Shown: positions 34,246 to 42,651, numbered from the stretch's first letter. The stretch: DNA of 44,670 nt from Propionibacteriaceae bacterium (GCA_030538315.1 JAUNUF010000012.1:1-44670); one strand, 5' to 3'. Numbers and translations: made by a program. Notes: generated by a model not told the origin, from the sequence alone.

Positions 34246-35739
34246 ATGACTGACCCACGCACCTACCACGTCATCACCTACGGGTGCCAGATGAACGTTC
34301 ACGATTCCGAGCGCATCAGCGGCCTGCTCGAAGAGGCGGGCCTCACCCGCGTTGCGCCCGGCAACGACGCGCTCGGTGCGGGCGCGGACGTGGTGGTGTT
34401 CAACACGTGCGCAGTGCGAGAGAACGCAGACAACCGCCTCTACGGAAACCTCGGCCACATGGCCAGCATCAAGGCCGTGCACCCCGGTTTGCAGATCGCC
34501 GTGGGCGGTTGCATGGCGCAGAAGGACCGTGACCTGATCGTGAAGAAGGCGCCCTGGGTGGACGTCGTCTTCGGCACGCACAACGTGGGAGCGCTGCCCA
34601 CACTGCTCGAACGCGCCCGTGTGGAGAAAGAAGCCCAGGTGGAGATCAAGGAGGCGCTGGAGACGTTCCCCAGCAACCTCCCCACCCGCCGCGAATCCCC
34701 ATATTCGGCGTGGGTGTCGATCTCCGTGGGCTGCAACAACACCTGCACCTTCTGCATCGTGCCGGCCCTCCGCGGCAAGGAGACGGACCGCCGCCCGGGC
34801 GACATCCTCGCCGAGATCGAGATGCTGGTGGATCAGGGCGTCCAGGAGATCACGCTGCTGGGCCAGAACGTCAACGCCTACGGCGTGGAGTTCGGCGACA
34901 GGCAGGCGTTCGCGAAGCTGCTGCGCGCCTGCGGCGGCATCGACGGTCTGGAGCGCGTCCGGTTCACGTCACCGCACCCCAAGGACTTCACCGACGACGT
35001 GATCGAGGCCATGGCCGAGACGCCCAACGTCATGCCGCAGCTCCACATGCCGCTGCAATCCGGCTCGGATCAGATCCTCAAGGCGATGCGACGCTCCTAC
35101 CGCTCCGAGCGGTACCTCGGGATTCTTGACCGCGTGCGCCAGGCGATGCCGGAGGCGGCGATCACGACGGACATCATCATCGGCTTCCCGGGGGAGACCG
35201 AAGAGGACTTCCAGGCCACGATGGATGTGGTGCGGCAAGCGCGCTTCTCCGCGGCCTTCACCTTCCAGTACTCCATCCGGCCCGGTACGCCCGCGGCCAC
35301 CATGCCCAACCAGGTGCCGAAGGAGATCGTGCAGGACCGCTATGAGCGCCTCGTGGACGTGGTCAACGATCTGGCCTGGGAGGAGAACAAGAAGTTCGCC
35401 GGGCGCGAGGTCGAGGTCATGTTCGCCACCGGCGAGGGCCGCAAGGATGCCGAGACCAACCGGATGAGCGGCCGGGCCCGCGACAACCGTCTCGTGCACG
35501 TCGCGGTGCCGGATGATCCCGCTGAGCGGCCGCGGCCAGGGGATGTCGCGATGGTGACCATCACGCACGCGGCTCCCCACCACCTCAACTCGGACGAACT
35601 GCCCCGTGATCTGCGCCGCACGCGCGGCGGCGATGCATGGGAGGCCGCTCAGGGCATGAAGAAGCCGGTGGGGGTGGGCTTGGGCATGCCCTCCGTGGAG
35701 AGGCCTGAACCGCTGCCTGCCGCCACCGGCTGCAACTAG
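34246..35739 (+). CDS. miaB: tRNA-2-methylthio-N6-dimethylallyladenosine synthase MiaB
   Basis: A 497-residue radical SAM methylthiotransferase that adds methylthio to i6A37 made by MiaA, encoded nearby. The first cluster uses Cys14 ([12 protein letters not shown]), Cys55 (NTCAVRENA) and Cys89 ([10 protein letters not shown]). The radical SAM triad is CNNTCTFC at 163-170, followed by the MiaB-type [12 protein letters not shown]. The C-terminal TRAM region is followed by a 50-residue proline-rich tail (ending [11 protein letters not shown]), longer than in enterobacteria and typical of actinobacterial homologues. The stop is four bases from that of the convergent antitoxin-like gene. Confidence 0.96.
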   Translation: MTDPRTYHVITYGCQMNVHDSERISGLLEEAGLTRVAPGNDALGAGADVVVFNTCAVRENADNRLYGNLGHMASIKAVHPGLQIAVGGCMAQKDRDLIVKKAPWVDVVFGTHNVGALPTLLERARVEKEAQVEIKEALETFPSNLPTRRESPYSAWVSISVGCNNTCTFCIVPALRGKETDRRPGDILAEIEMLVDQGVQEITLLGQNVNAYGVEFGDRQAFAKLLRACGGIDGLERVRFTSPHPKDFTDDVIEAMAETPNVMPQLHMPLQSGSDQILKAMRRSYRSERYLGILDRVRQAMPEAAITTDIIIGFPGETEEDFQATMDVVRQARFSAAFTFQYSIRPGTPAATMPNQVPKEIVQDRYERLVDVVNDLAWEENKKFAGREVEVMFATGEGRKDAETNRMSGRARDNRLVHVAVPDDPAERPRPGDVAMVTITHAAPHHLNSDELPRDLRRTRGGDAWEAAQGMKKPVGVGLGMPSVERPEPLPAATGCN

Positions 35740-35743
35740 GAGG

Positions 35744-35932
35744 TCACTGAGCGGGCTGGTCGCCCGTCAGCTTGTCGAGCTGCTCGTTGGCCAGATCCTG
35801 CGCCTGATCGACCTTGTCGGCGTACTTACCGCCGGTCTTCTCATCGACGAAGTCGCCTGCCTGCTCGATGCCCTGCTCGATCTTGTCCTCGTGCTGCTTG
35901 GCGAGATCGCCAATCTTGTCGAAGAGTCCCAT
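35744..35932 (-). CDS. MT0933-like antitoxin family small protein
   Basis: A 62-residue acidic, helical protein (MGLFDKIGDLAKQHEDKIEQ then GIEQAGDFVDEKTGGKYADK) matching the MT0933/Rv0909 antitoxin-like family by its MGLFDK start and DEKTGGKYADKVD core. In mycobacteria the partner is an SRPBCC-fold toxin, but none is adjacent here, so the toxin-antitoxin role is doubtful and a stress-related role is equally possible. The ATG at 35932 has AAGGAG upstream. It is divergent from miaA and convergent with miaB. Confidence 0.8.
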   Translation of the reverse strand: MGLFDKIGDLAKQHEDKIEQGIEQAGDFVDEKTGGKYADKVDQAQDLANEQLDKLTGDQPAQ

Positions 35933-35975
35933 TGTCATCTCCTTGGGTGTTGCCTGATGTGACGAGTACATGATG

Positions 35976-35996
35976 CCCCTCCTGGGGGGTGAGGGG
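35976..35996. repeat. Inverted repeat at the miaA -35 region
   Basis: CCCCTC (35976-35981) and GAGGGG (35991-35996) flank a nine-base loop, covering the position expected for the miaA -35. It could be an operator or a chance GC-rich stem. Confidence 0.25.
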
Positions 35997-36008
35997 AAGG
36001 GACTTTGG

Positions 36009-36014
36009 CAGACT
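36009..36014 (+). promoter_or_regulatory. Leaderless -10 of miaA
   Basis: CAGACT, then GGGGCC, then the GTG at 36021. The first base deviates from TANNNT, but the spacing is that of the other leaderless candidates. Confidence 0.4.
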
Positions 36015-36020
36015 GGGGCC

Positions 36021-36935
36021 GTGCCTGTGCCTCTCATCGTCCTCGTCGGCCCCACCGCCGCCGGAAAGTCCGGCCTCGCCGTCGACCTTGCGCTCGCGCT
36101 GGCGGAGCGCGGGAGGCCGGCCGAGGTGATCAACGCAGATTCCATGTTGGTGTACCGCGGGATGGACATCGGCACTGCCAAGCCCACCGTCGAGGAGCGA
36201 CGGGGGGTGCCGCACCACCTCGTCGACATCGCTGAGGTCACGGAGCGCGCGTCTGTGGCGGACTTCCAGGCTCGGGCGCGCGGGACCATCGCTGAGTTGC
36301 GTGAGCGGGGGGTGGTTCCCATCCTGGTGGGCGGCTCCGCGCTCTACACGCGGGCGATCACGGACCACTTCGAGTTTCCCCAATCAGACCCCGAGGTTCG
36401 GGCGCGTTGGGAGGCGGAACTCGAACGGCTTGGCGCGCACGCGCTGCACCGCGTGCTGGCCGAGCGAGCGCCAGAATCGGCCGCTGCCATCGAGCCTGGC
36501 AATGGCCGGCGCACGGTGCGTGCCCTGGAGGTGCTGGAGTTGACCGGTGGGCACGCCCCAGTGATCCCCGAATGGACCTACGAGTTGGAGGGCGTGCACC
36601 AGTTTGGCCTCACGCTCGAGCGGGCTGAGCTCGACCGGCGCATCGACCTGCGCGTGGAACAGATGTGGCAGCAGGGGCTCGTGGACGAGGTCCGCCAACT
36701 GCTGGACCGTGGTCTGAGGGATGGGGTGACCGCGATCCGGGCCATCGGGTACCGGCAAGTCGTTGCCTTCCTCGACGGCGAGCTCACCGAGGACGAGGCC
36801 AAGGCCGAGGTCCAACGCGCCACCCGCAGGTTCTTCCGCCGCCAGCTGAGCTGGTATCGGCGAGACCCGCGGATCGTATGGCTGAACGCACAGAGGACTT
36901 CGCCGGTCGCGGAGATTCTGGCGCGGCTAGACTGA
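36021..36935 (+). CDS. miaA: tRNA dimethylallyltransferase MiaA
   Basis: A 304-residue enzyme that transfers a dimethylallyl group to A37 of tRNAs reading UNN codons, giving the substrate of MiaB. The P-loop is GPTAAGKS (10-17), followed by NADSMLVYRGMDIGTAKP, HHLVDIAEV and VGGSALYTRAI, all MiaA signatures. The start is GTG 36021 (MPVPLIVLVGPTAAGKS), with a -10 six bases before it; GTG 36027 is a minor alternative. The end overlaps the promoter region of dapF. Confidence 0.95.
   Translation: MPVPLIVLVGPTAAGKSGLAVDLALALAERGRPAEVINADSMLVYRGMDIGTAKPTVEERRGVPHHLVDIAEVTERASVADFQARARGTIAELRERGVVPILVGGSALYTRAITDHFEFPQSDPEVRARWEAELERLGAHALHRVLAERAPESAAAIEPGNGRRTVRALEVLELTGGHAPVIPEWTYELEGVHQFGLTLERAELDRRIDLRVEQMWQQGLVDEVRQLLDRGLRDGVTAIRAIGYRQVVAFLDGELTEDEAKAEVQRATRRFFRRQLSWYRRDPRIVWLNAQRTSPVAEILARLD
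36928..36933 (+). promoter_or_regulatory. -10 candidate of dapF inside the miaA 3' end
   Basis: TAGACT would start transcription near 36940, giving a 15-base leader that carries GGGAGG before the ATG at 36955. Confidence 0.35.
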
Positions 36936-36954
36936 AGTGATCAGGGAGGTCAGG

Positions 36955-37770
36955 ATGCGGCGGTTCAGCTTTCACAAGGGTCATGGCACCAAGAACGACT
37001 TCATCATCCTGGATGACTCCTACGCGATGCATGAGATGCATCCAGAGTTCATTCGGGTGATCTGCGACCGGAACGCTGGCATCGGAGCCGACGGCGTGAT
37101 TCGCGTCGTCCGAGCCTCCAGCATGCGCGAGTGGGACGGCGACGCAACGCTGTGGTTCATGGACTACTACAACGCGGATGGCTCCATCGCGGAGATGTGC
37201 GGCAACGGTCTCAGGGTGTTCTCCCGCCACCTGATCAACGAACAACTGGTGGATTCGGGCGAGTTCGATGTGGCCACCCGCGCCGGGCTCCGGCACGTGG
37301 AGGTGGCGCGGCACGGCCTGATCACCACCACCATGGGGGACGCCACCGTCGAAGACGACGAGGTCACCGTGCGGCTCGGCCGCTACGAGTGGCCCGCCAC
37401 CAAGGTGGACGTGGGCAACCCCCACGCAGTGGTGTTCCTGGAGGGCGAGGACCTCGCGCGGCTCAACCTGCATGAGGCACCCACCTGGTCACCGCAGGAG
37501 GCCTTTCCCGAGGGCGTCAACATCGAGTTCGTCCGGGTGGATGAGCCCGGGAAGCTCTCCATGCGGGTGTTCGAACGCGGTGTGGGGGAGACCCAGAGCT
37601 GCGGCACCGGGGTGGTGGCAACCGCCGCCGCCTACCGCCATCGCACCGGCCATGGGGGCCAGGTGGAGGTGAGCGTGCCGGGCGGCGACCTCGCAGTGGA
37701 CTTCACCGGAGACGCTGCCCGCCTCACCGGGCCAGCTGTCATCATCGGCCGCGGCGAATTCTGGATCTGA
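36955..37770 (+). CDS. dapF: Diaminopimelate epimerase
   Basis: A 271-residue cofactor-independent epimerase making meso-diaminopimelate for lysine and peptidoglycan. The two catalytic cysteines are Cys82 (AEMCGNGLRVF) and Cys216 (TQSCGTGVVATAAA), and the N-terminus FHKGHGTKNDFIIL is typical. I chose ATG 36955, with GGGAGG five bases upstream; an in-frame GTG at 36937 is an alternative that starts one base after the miaA stop. The miaA-dapF-hflX order is the same as in mycobacteria. Confidence 0.95.
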   Translation: MRRFSFHKGHGTKNDFIILDDSYAMHEMHPEFIRVICDRNAGIGADGVIRVVRASSMREWDGDATLWFMDYYNADGSIAEMCGNGLRVFSRHLINEQLVDSGEFDVATRAGLRHVEVARHGLITTTMGDATVEDDEVTVRLGRYEWPATKVDVGNPHAVVFLEGEDLARLNLHEAPTWSPQEAFPEGVNIEFVRVDEPGKLSMRVFERGVGETQSCGTGVVATAAAYRHRTGHGGQVEVSVPGGDLAVDFTGDAARLTGPAVIIGRGEFWI

Positions 37771-37776
37771 GGAAGG

Positions 37777-37785
37777 TTATCCACA
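37777..37785 (+). promoter_or_regulatory. DnaA-box sequence between dapF and hflX
   Basis: A second perfect TTATCCACA, starting six bases after the dapF stop and 56 bases before the hflX start. Confidence 0.3.
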
Positions 37786-37840
37786 ACACCTTCGCCTGTT
37801 CCTTGGCTGTGTCAGGGCTGGCTGGAACAATACGTAGACG

Positions 37841-39235
37841 ATGACTGAACTTGACGACGACCTGCTGTACGACGGGGGCAAAGAGGATTTGGCGGCGCGC
37901 CACTCGTTGCGCCGCGTCTCCGGCATGCGCACGGAGCTGGAGGACATCACCGAGGTTGAGTACCGCGAGTTGCGGCTCGAGCGGGTGGTGCTCGTCAGCG
38001 TATGGACCACTGGCACCCAGGAGGACGCGGACAACGCGATGGCGGAGCTGAAGCTGCTCGCCGAAACGGCCGGCTCCGAGGTGCTCGACGCCTTGGTGCA
38101 GCGCCGCTCACATCCGGATCCGGCCACCTACGTTGGGCGGGGCAAGGTGGAGGAGATCGCCGAAGTGGTGCGTGCCACCGGTGCAGATACCGTCATCTGC
38201 GACGGAGAGCTCGAGCCCGCCCAACTCCGCAACCTGGAGGACAGGGTCAAGGTCAAGGTGGTGGACCGCACCGCGCTGATTCTCGACATCTTCGCCCAGC
38301 ACGCCAAGAGCGCAGAGGGAAAGGCGCAGGTCGAGCTGGCACAGCTCCAGTACCTGAAGCAGCGCCTACGCGGCTGGGGCGGCAACCTGTCACGTCAGGC
38401 GGGTGGCCGGGTGGCTGGTGGCGCTGGTATCGGTGGCCGTGGCCCCGGCGAGACCCGCATCGAGACAGATCGGCGCCGCATCCACACCCGCATCGCCCAG
38501 CTGCGCAGAAAGCTGCGCGAGATGGAATCCACCCGAGAATCGAAGCGGGCAGAGCGCAAGCGCAACCAGGTGCCGTCGGTGGCCATCGTCGGGTACACCA
38601 ACGCCGGCAAGTCATCCCTGCTCAACCGGCTGACCGGGGCCGGAGTGCTGGTGGAGGACGCGCTGTTCGCCACCCTTGACCCCACCACCCGCCGCTCGGA
38701 GACGGATGACGGCCGGGTCTTCACCCTGACGGACACGGTGGGCTTCGTGCGGCACCTGCCGCATGATCTGGTGGAGGCGTTCCGCTCCACACTGGAGGAA
38801 TCCGCCCAAGCGGATCTTCTGCTCCACGTGGTGGACGCCTCTGATCCTGATCCGGAGGGCCAGATCACCGCAGTGCGCACCGTGCTGACGGAGATTGGTG
38901 CGGCCGGCCTGCCTGAACTGCTGGTCTTGAACAAGTCTGATGCGGCAGATCCAGCCACCATCATGGGGTTGCGTGCGCAGCACCCTGATTCCGTGGTGGT
39001 GTCCGCACGCACTGGGCGGGGCTTGGAGGATCTGAAGGCCGCGTTGGAGGAATGGCTCCCGCGCCCAGAAATTGCCCTGACCGTCCTCGTTCCCTATGAG
39101 CGTGGTGATCTGGTGGACAAGGTGCACAAGACGGCCGTCATCGACTCCCTGGAGCACACCGGTGAAGGAACGCTGATCACGGCCCGTGTCCGTGCGGATC
39201 TCGCGGACGAACTGACCGAGTTCATCCGTGACTGA
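37841..39235 (+). CDS. hflX: GTPase HflX
   Basis: A 464-residue ribosome-associated GTPase that splits stalled ribosomes. The N-terminal HflX domain has HPDPATYVGRGKVEEIAEVV and the glycine-rich GGRGPGETRIETDRRRIHTR before a charged coiled coil. The GTPase domain has G1 GYTNAGKS (251-258), G3 DTVGFVRHLPHDLVEAF and G4 NKSD. The ATG at 37841 lacks a clear Shine-Dalgarno; AATACGTAGAC just upstream may contain a -10, but none fits well. It overlaps the downstream helicase gene by eight bases. Confidence 0.95.
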   Translation: MTELDDDLLYDGGKEDLAARHSLRRVSGMRTELEDITEVEYRELRLERVVLVSVWTTGTQEDADNAMAELKLLAETAGSEVLDALVQRRSHPDPATYVGRGKVEEIAEVVRATGADTVICDGELEPAQLRNLEDRVKVKVVDRTALILDIFAQHAKSAEGKAQVELAQLQYLKQRLRGWGGNLSRQAGGRVAGGAGIGGRGPGETRIETDRRRIHTRIAQLRRKLREMESTRESKRAERKRNQVPSVAIVGYTNAGKSSLLNRLTGAGVLVEDALFATLDPTTRRSETDDGRVFTLTDTVGFVRHLPHDLVEAFRSTLEESAQADLLLHVVDASDPDPEGQITAVRTVLTEIGAAGLPELLVLNKSDAADPATIMGLRAQHPDSVVVSARTGRGLEDLKAALEEWLPRPEIALTVLVPYERGDLVDKVHKTAVIDSLEHTGEGTLITARVRADLADELTEFIRD

Positions 39236-41225
39236 ACACAGCGCCATCCTCGCGGCCGCCGTCGGCGAGATTGGTGGCGAGGCGCGCCCAGGCCAGCAAT
39301 CCATGGCGGACGCCGTCGCAGGGGCCTTCGAGGATGGCGCGCACCTCCTGGTGCAGGCCGGTACCGGCACCGGCAAGTCGCTGGGCTACCTCGCGCCGGC
39401 GTTGGCGCGCTGCGTGGATTCCGATGAGGTGGTCGTGGTGGCCACCGCCACCTTGGCGCTGCAGGCGCAGTTGGCGAACAAGGACATCCCCACCGCACTT
39501 GACGCAGTGGAGGAGGTCACAGGGAAGCGACCCAAGGCGGCCATCCTCAAGGGCCGCACCAACTACGCCTGCCTCTACCGTGCCCGCTCCGGCACGGATC
39601 TCGAGCAGGGTTCCCTGATCGGTGCCTCCGCCGTTGCCGAGGCCGTGTCGCGTTCCTCCGCGGACGACGTGAGCAAGCTCGGCGCTGAGGTGCTGGCCTT
39701 GCGGGAGTGGATCGAGGAGGAGGCGCAGAGCGGGGGCTTGGCAGATCGCGACGACGCGCCCACCCACACCGCTCGCGGCTGGGCGCAAGTGTCCATCCCC
39801 ACCAGGGAGTGCCTGGGCGTGGCCAATTGTCGCTTCGGGGCCGAGTGTTTCGTTGAGGCCTCACGCGAGGTGGCCCGCGAGGCGGATCTCATCGTCACCA
39901 ACCACGCGCTCCTGGCGATCAATGCCATGCATGGCGGAACCGCGCTGCCAGAGCACGCGGCGCTCGTCGTGGATGAGGCGCACGAACTGGTCAGCCGCAT
40001 CACCACAGCTGCCACGGATGAACTCACCCCGGGAATCGTCGACCGCACTGCACGCCGCGCCCTCGCCTGGCTCGACGACGATTTGGGCACGGATTTTCTG
40101 GATCAGGCGGATGCACTTCGAGAGGCCCTGGCGGATTCCGAACTGACTCGCATCACCCAGGCTTCGGCCCCGTTGCCCTACGCCGCCGCGGTGCTGCGCG
40201 ACGTGACGCGCAAGGTGGTCAGTGCGTTGGGCAAGTCCACGGATGACCCTGAGCGTCAGCAGGCGGCCGCGGCCGTCAAGGAGATCTTCGACATCGCGGA
40301 GCGCATGGCTGCGCTGAAGGAAGCGGATGTGGTGTGGGTCACCGAATCGGAGATCATGGGCCGCGCCGCCTACGTGGCGCCGCTGAACATGGCCGGTCTG
40401 CTCCACGATCAGGTGTTCGGGCAGCGCCCCACCGTGCTCACCTCCGCCACGCTCACTCTGGGTGGTGCCTTCGAGCCTGCAGCGGGCGCCGTCGGGCTCC
40501 GTGCCGCTGATCGGATCACGCTGGACGAGGCGCCGGAGCACGAGCACTCCTGGCGGGCCATCGACGTGGGCTCTCCGTTCGATTACCGCAAGCAGGGCAT
40601 CCTGTACATCGCCCGCAAACTGCCGCCGCCCGGCCGGGATGGGATGCATCCGGAAACCCTGGCAGAGATCGCGCAGTTGGTGTGGGCGGCGGATGGGCGG
40701 GCGCTGGGACTGTTCGCCTCCCGCCGCGCGGCGGAGCAGGCGGCTGAGTACTGCCGCAGGGAGCTTCCCGCGTTGACCATCCTGTGCCAAGGCGACGCGC
40801 AACTCTCGGAACTGACCAGGCGTTTCCTGGCAGAGCCGGATACCGCGCTCTTCGGCACCATGTCGCTGTGGCAGGGCGTGGATGTGCCTGGCGAGGCCTG
40901 CCAGGTGGTCATCATCGACAAGATCCCGTTTCCTCGCCCAGATGATCCCCTGATGCAGGCGCGCAAGAAGGCCGTCGACGATGCTGGCGGCAACGGCTTC
41001 ATGTCCGTGGCCGCGTCCCACGCTGCGCTGCTCCTGGCCCAGGGGGCCGGGCGGCTGATCAGGCGCTCGGAGGACAAAGGCGTGGTGGCAATGCTGGACC
41101 CGCGGTTGGCAACTGCCCGCTACGGCTCGTTCCTCACGGCGTCGCTGCCGGATTTCTGGGCCACCACGGACACAGACGTGGCCGTGCAGGCGCTGAGGCG
41201 CCTACGCGGCCACGATCTGGAGTGA
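39228..41225 (+). CDS. DinG/YoaA-type ATP-dependent DNA helicase (XPD-like, Fe-S)
   Basis: A 665-residue superfamily 2 5'-3' helicase. Walker A is GTGTGKS (45-51) and Walker B is DEAH (249-252, VVDEAHEL). Cys115, Cys195, Cys201 and Cys207 (YACLYRAR, ECLGVANCRFGAECF) form the Fe-S domain of XPD/DinG enzymes. The C-terminal motor has TSATLTLGG, GTMSLWQGVDVPGE and the late motif QGAGRLIRRSEDKG. It probably acts in repair of R-loops or stalled forks. The GTG start overlaps hflX, so no separate LexA box is present; unlike E. coli dinG, SOS control is not evident here. Confidence 0.93.
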   Translation: MTEHSAILAAAVGEIGGEARPGQQSMADAVAGAFEDGAHLLVQAGTGTGKSLGYLAPALARCVDSDEVVVVATATLALQAQLANKDIPTALDAVEEVTGKRPKAAILKGRTNYACLYRARSGTDLEQGSLIGASAVAEAVSRSSADDVSKLGAEVLALREWIEEEAQSGGLADRDDAPTHTARGWAQVSIPTRECLGVANCRFGAECFVEASREVAREADLIVTNHALLAINAMHGGTALPEHAALVVDEAHELVSRITTAATDELTPGIVDRTARRALAWLDDDLGTDFLDQADALREALADSELTRITQASAPLPYAAAVLRDVTRKVVSALGKSTDDPERQQAAAAVKEIFDIAERMAALKEADVVWVTESEIMGRAAYVAPLNMAGLLHDQVFGQRPTVLTSATLTLGGAFEPAAGAVGLRAADRITLDEAPEHEHSWRAIDVGSPFDYRKQGILYIARKLPPPGRDGMHPETLAEIAQLVWAADGRALGLFASRRAAEQAAEYCRRELPALTILCQGDAQLSELTRRFLAEPDTALFGTMSLWQGVDVPGEACQVVIIDKIPFPRPDDPLMQARKKAVDDAGGNGFMSVAASHAALLLAQGAGRLIRRSEDKGVVAMLDPRLATARYGSFLTASLPDFWATTDTDVAVQALRRLRGHDLE

Positions 41226-41250
41226 ATGAGCTGGGTGAACTTCGGGGTGC

Positions 41251-41988
41251 TCAGATCTTCCTGAGCACCGCCACCACCTTGCCCATGATCTTGGCGTGCG
41301 TGCCATCGATGGGGGAGTAGCGCTCGTTGTGCGGCAGCAGCCACACCTTGCCCTGCTGGTACTTGTAGGTCTTGACGGTGGCCTCGTCGTCGAGCAGCGC
41401 GGCCACGATGTCTCCGTTGGTGGCATCGTTCTGGCGGCGCACGGCCACCCAGTCTCCGTCGCAGATCGCGGCTTCGACCATGGAGTCACCGCGCACCTCG
41501 AGCAGGAACACCTCTCCGTCGCCGACGATCTGCTTGGGCAGCGCGAAGACGTCCTCGATGTGTTCCTCAGCGAGGATGGGCCCGCCGGCCGCGATGCGCC
41601 CCACGACGGGGGTGGCGACGGCTGAGGGGCGCCAATCCCAGGTTTGCGAGGAATCCATGACATTGCCTTCGACGTCCACCTCCGGCAGCGTCAGCACCAC
41701 CGCGCGAGGGCGATTGGGATCCCGGCGGATGATGCCCTTCTCCTCCAGCGCGCGCAGTTGATAGGTCACCGACGAGGTCGACGACAGGCCGGCGCGATCC
41801 GCCACCTCGCGGATGCTGGGCGGGTAGCCCAACTCCTCGATGGCGTCCTTGATCACGTGCACGAGAGCCAACTGCCGCCGGGTCAACCCGTAATCAGGGC
41901 CATCCGGGATGGGGAGCCCAGCCAACTGGGCCTCGATCTCTGCATTGCTGGGGCGGCCACGGCGGGGGCGTTTTGTCGTATCAGCCAT
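41251..41988 (-). CDS. lexA: SOS repressor LexA
   Basis: A 245-residue repressor. The winged helix spans about residues 35-98 ([40 protein letters not shown]). The self-cleavage bond is Ala134-Gly135 (RIAAGGPIL), and the serine/lysine dyad is Ser169 (VRGDSMVEA) and Lys206 (DEATVKTYK). An N-terminal extension rich in Arg and Pro (residues 1-34) is usual in actinobacteria. I chose ATG 41988 over GTG 41994 because TACTAT lies six bases upstream of the ATG, so translation is probably leaderless. It represses itself, recA and the neighbouring small membrane protein gene through the boxes described. Confidence 0.97.
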   Translation of the reverse strand: MADTTKRPRRGRPSNAEIEAQLAGLPIPDGPDYGLTRRQLALVHVIKDAIEELGYPPSIREVADRAGLSSTSSVTYQLRALEEKGIIRRDPNRPRAVVLTLPEVDVEGNVMDSSQTWDWRPSAVATPVVGRIAAGGPILAEEHIEDVFALPKQIVGDGEVFLLEVRGDSMVEAAICDGDWVAVRRQNDATNGDIVAALLDDEATVKTYKYQQGKVWLLPHNERYSPIDGTHAKIMGKVVAVLRKI

Positions 41989-41994
41989 GTACAC

Positions 41995-42000
41995 ATAGTA
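41995..42000 (-). promoter_or_regulatory. Leaderless -10 of lexA
   Basis: On the minus strand TACTAT is followed by GTGTAC and the ATG at 41988. The LexA box at 42010-42025 covers the matching -35 position. Confidence 0.55.
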
Positions 42001-42009
42001 GCCACACGC

Positions 42010-42025
42010 TGGTACGTGTGTTCGA
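42010..42025. promoter_or_regulatory. LexA box 1 (lexA side)
   Basis: TGGTACGTGTGTTCGA keeps the right half GTTCGA of the SOS consensus TCGAAC-N4-GTTCGA, with GTAC in place of GAAC on the left. It lies at the lexA -35. Confidence 0.5.
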
Positions 42026-42114
42026 AATACCTTGCGTGTCGGGCGAAATCCAAAATTGTCAGAGGTGTCCTGTTGAGTGATTCATGTCACGAAACGCGTG
42101 ACGAAAGACTCGCT

Positions 42115-42130
42115 TCGAACGAGTGTTTGA
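42115..42130. promoter_or_regulatory. LexA box 2
   Basis: TCGAACGAGTGTTTGA differs from TCGAAC-N4-GTTCGA at one base. Its right end overlaps the -35 TTGATT (42127-42132) of the small membrane protein gene. Confidence 0.55.
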
Positions 42131-42155
42131 TTCACAGCGAAAAGTACGGTAGCTT
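42127..42155 (+). promoter_or_regulatory. Promoter of the SOS membrane protein gene
   Basis: TTGATT (42127-42132), exactly 17 bases, TAGCTT (42150-42155). It is embedded between two LexA boxes, which would hold it off when DNA is intact. Confidence 0.5.
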
Positions 42156-42160
42156 TTCAA

Positions 42161-42176
42161 TCGAACAGTTGTTCTA
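42161..42176. promoter_or_regulatory. LexA box 3
   Basis: TCGAACAGTTGTTCTA matches the SOS consensus in the full core GAAC-N4-GTTC. It overlaps the expected transcription start of the downstream gene. Confidence 0.65.
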
Positions 42177-42196
42177 GGGATGAAAGAGGTCTCCTC

Positions 42197-42535
42197 ATGA
42201 CCACGTCGAACGCAATCCAGTTCCAGGTCGTTGGCACGCCCAGCCGTCGCGTCGTCGCCGTGTCCCCGGCTGTCCGCCCGGAGTTGCGCCTCCCGCAGGC
42301 GCACCCGGCCCGCGTACCCGCCCCGGGGCGAATTGGCAGTGTCGCCTCCTGCGCAGTCTCCCGCCCGCAGGCTCGGTCGCCATGGATGATCGCGAAGGTC
42401 GTCGTGGTGGGCGTTCTCGCAATCGTCGGGGGCGCAGTCTCCACCGCCCAGCTGGTGGGGGATGTCATCTCGCCGGATCCTTCCTTCGAATATGTCGCTG
42501 GTGATCCCGCGTGGGCGCATGTCACGCAGCCCTGA
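42197..42535 (+). CDS. Small SOS-controlled membrane protein, candidate cell-division inhibitor
   Basis: A 112-residue protein: an Arg/Pro-rich cytoplasmic part (1-61), one transmembrane helix at about 63-84 (WMIAKVVVVGVLAIVGGAVS) and a short outside tail of about 28 residues ending PAWAHVTQP. It lies divergent from lexA and before nrdR, the place held by the LexA-controlled division suppressors DivS in corynebacteria and ChiZ/Rv2719c in mycobacteria. No LysM domain is visible, so homology cannot be claimed from domains. Two LexA boxes and a matching promoter lie directly upstream, and GAAAGAGG precedes the ATG. The function is inferred from position and regulation. Confidence 0.8.
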   Translation: MTTSNAIQFQVVGTPSRRVVAVSPAVRPELRLPQAHPARVPAPGRIGSVASCAVSRPQARSPWMIAKVVVVGVLAIVGGAVSTAQLVGDVISPDPSFEYVAGDPAWAHVTQP

Positions 42536-42562
42536 TTGATCGCTTTTTGACCATTCCCCGCA

Positions 42563-42586
42563 ACACGCCGAAGAAGTTCGGCGTGT
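42563..42586 (+). terminator. Strong hairpin terminator after the SOS membrane protein gene
   Basis: ACACGCCGAA (42563-42572) and TTCGGCGTGT (42577-42586) are perfect ten-base arms around GAAG, 28 bases past the stop codon. CCCTTGCCTTCC follows without a long U-run. Confidence 0.7.
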
Positions 42587-42589
42587 CCC

Positions 42590-42618
42590 TTGCCTTCCTA
42601 GGGGCCGCAGCCTAGTCT
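42590..42618 (+). promoter_or_regulatory. Promoter of nrdR-nrdJ
   Basis: TTGCCT (42590-42595), exactly 17 bases, TAGTCT (42613-42618). Transcription would start near 42625, inside the first NrdR box, leaving a leader of about 105 bases before nrdR. Confidence 0.5.
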
Positions 42619-42619
42619 G

Positions 42620-42635
42620 ACGCTACATCTAGTAG
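42620..42635. promoter_or_regulatory. NrdR box 1
   Basis: The core CTACATCTAG (42623-42632) fits CwAtATaTwG of the NrdR consensus acaCwAtATaTwGtgt at eight of ten positions. It covers the predicted transcription start. Confidence 0.55.
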
Positions 42636-42651
42636 TTACATGATGGTCATT

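Noticed and set aside
39228-39235. SOS control of the DinG-type helicase
   Set aside because: The gene starts inside hflX with no GAAC-N4-GTTC motif nearby, so dinG-like SOS induction is not supported.
42197-42535. Calling the lexA neighbour chiZ or divS by name
   Set aside because: There is no LysM domain, and sequence similarity could not be shown by eye; only position and LexA boxes support the analogy, so no symbol was given.
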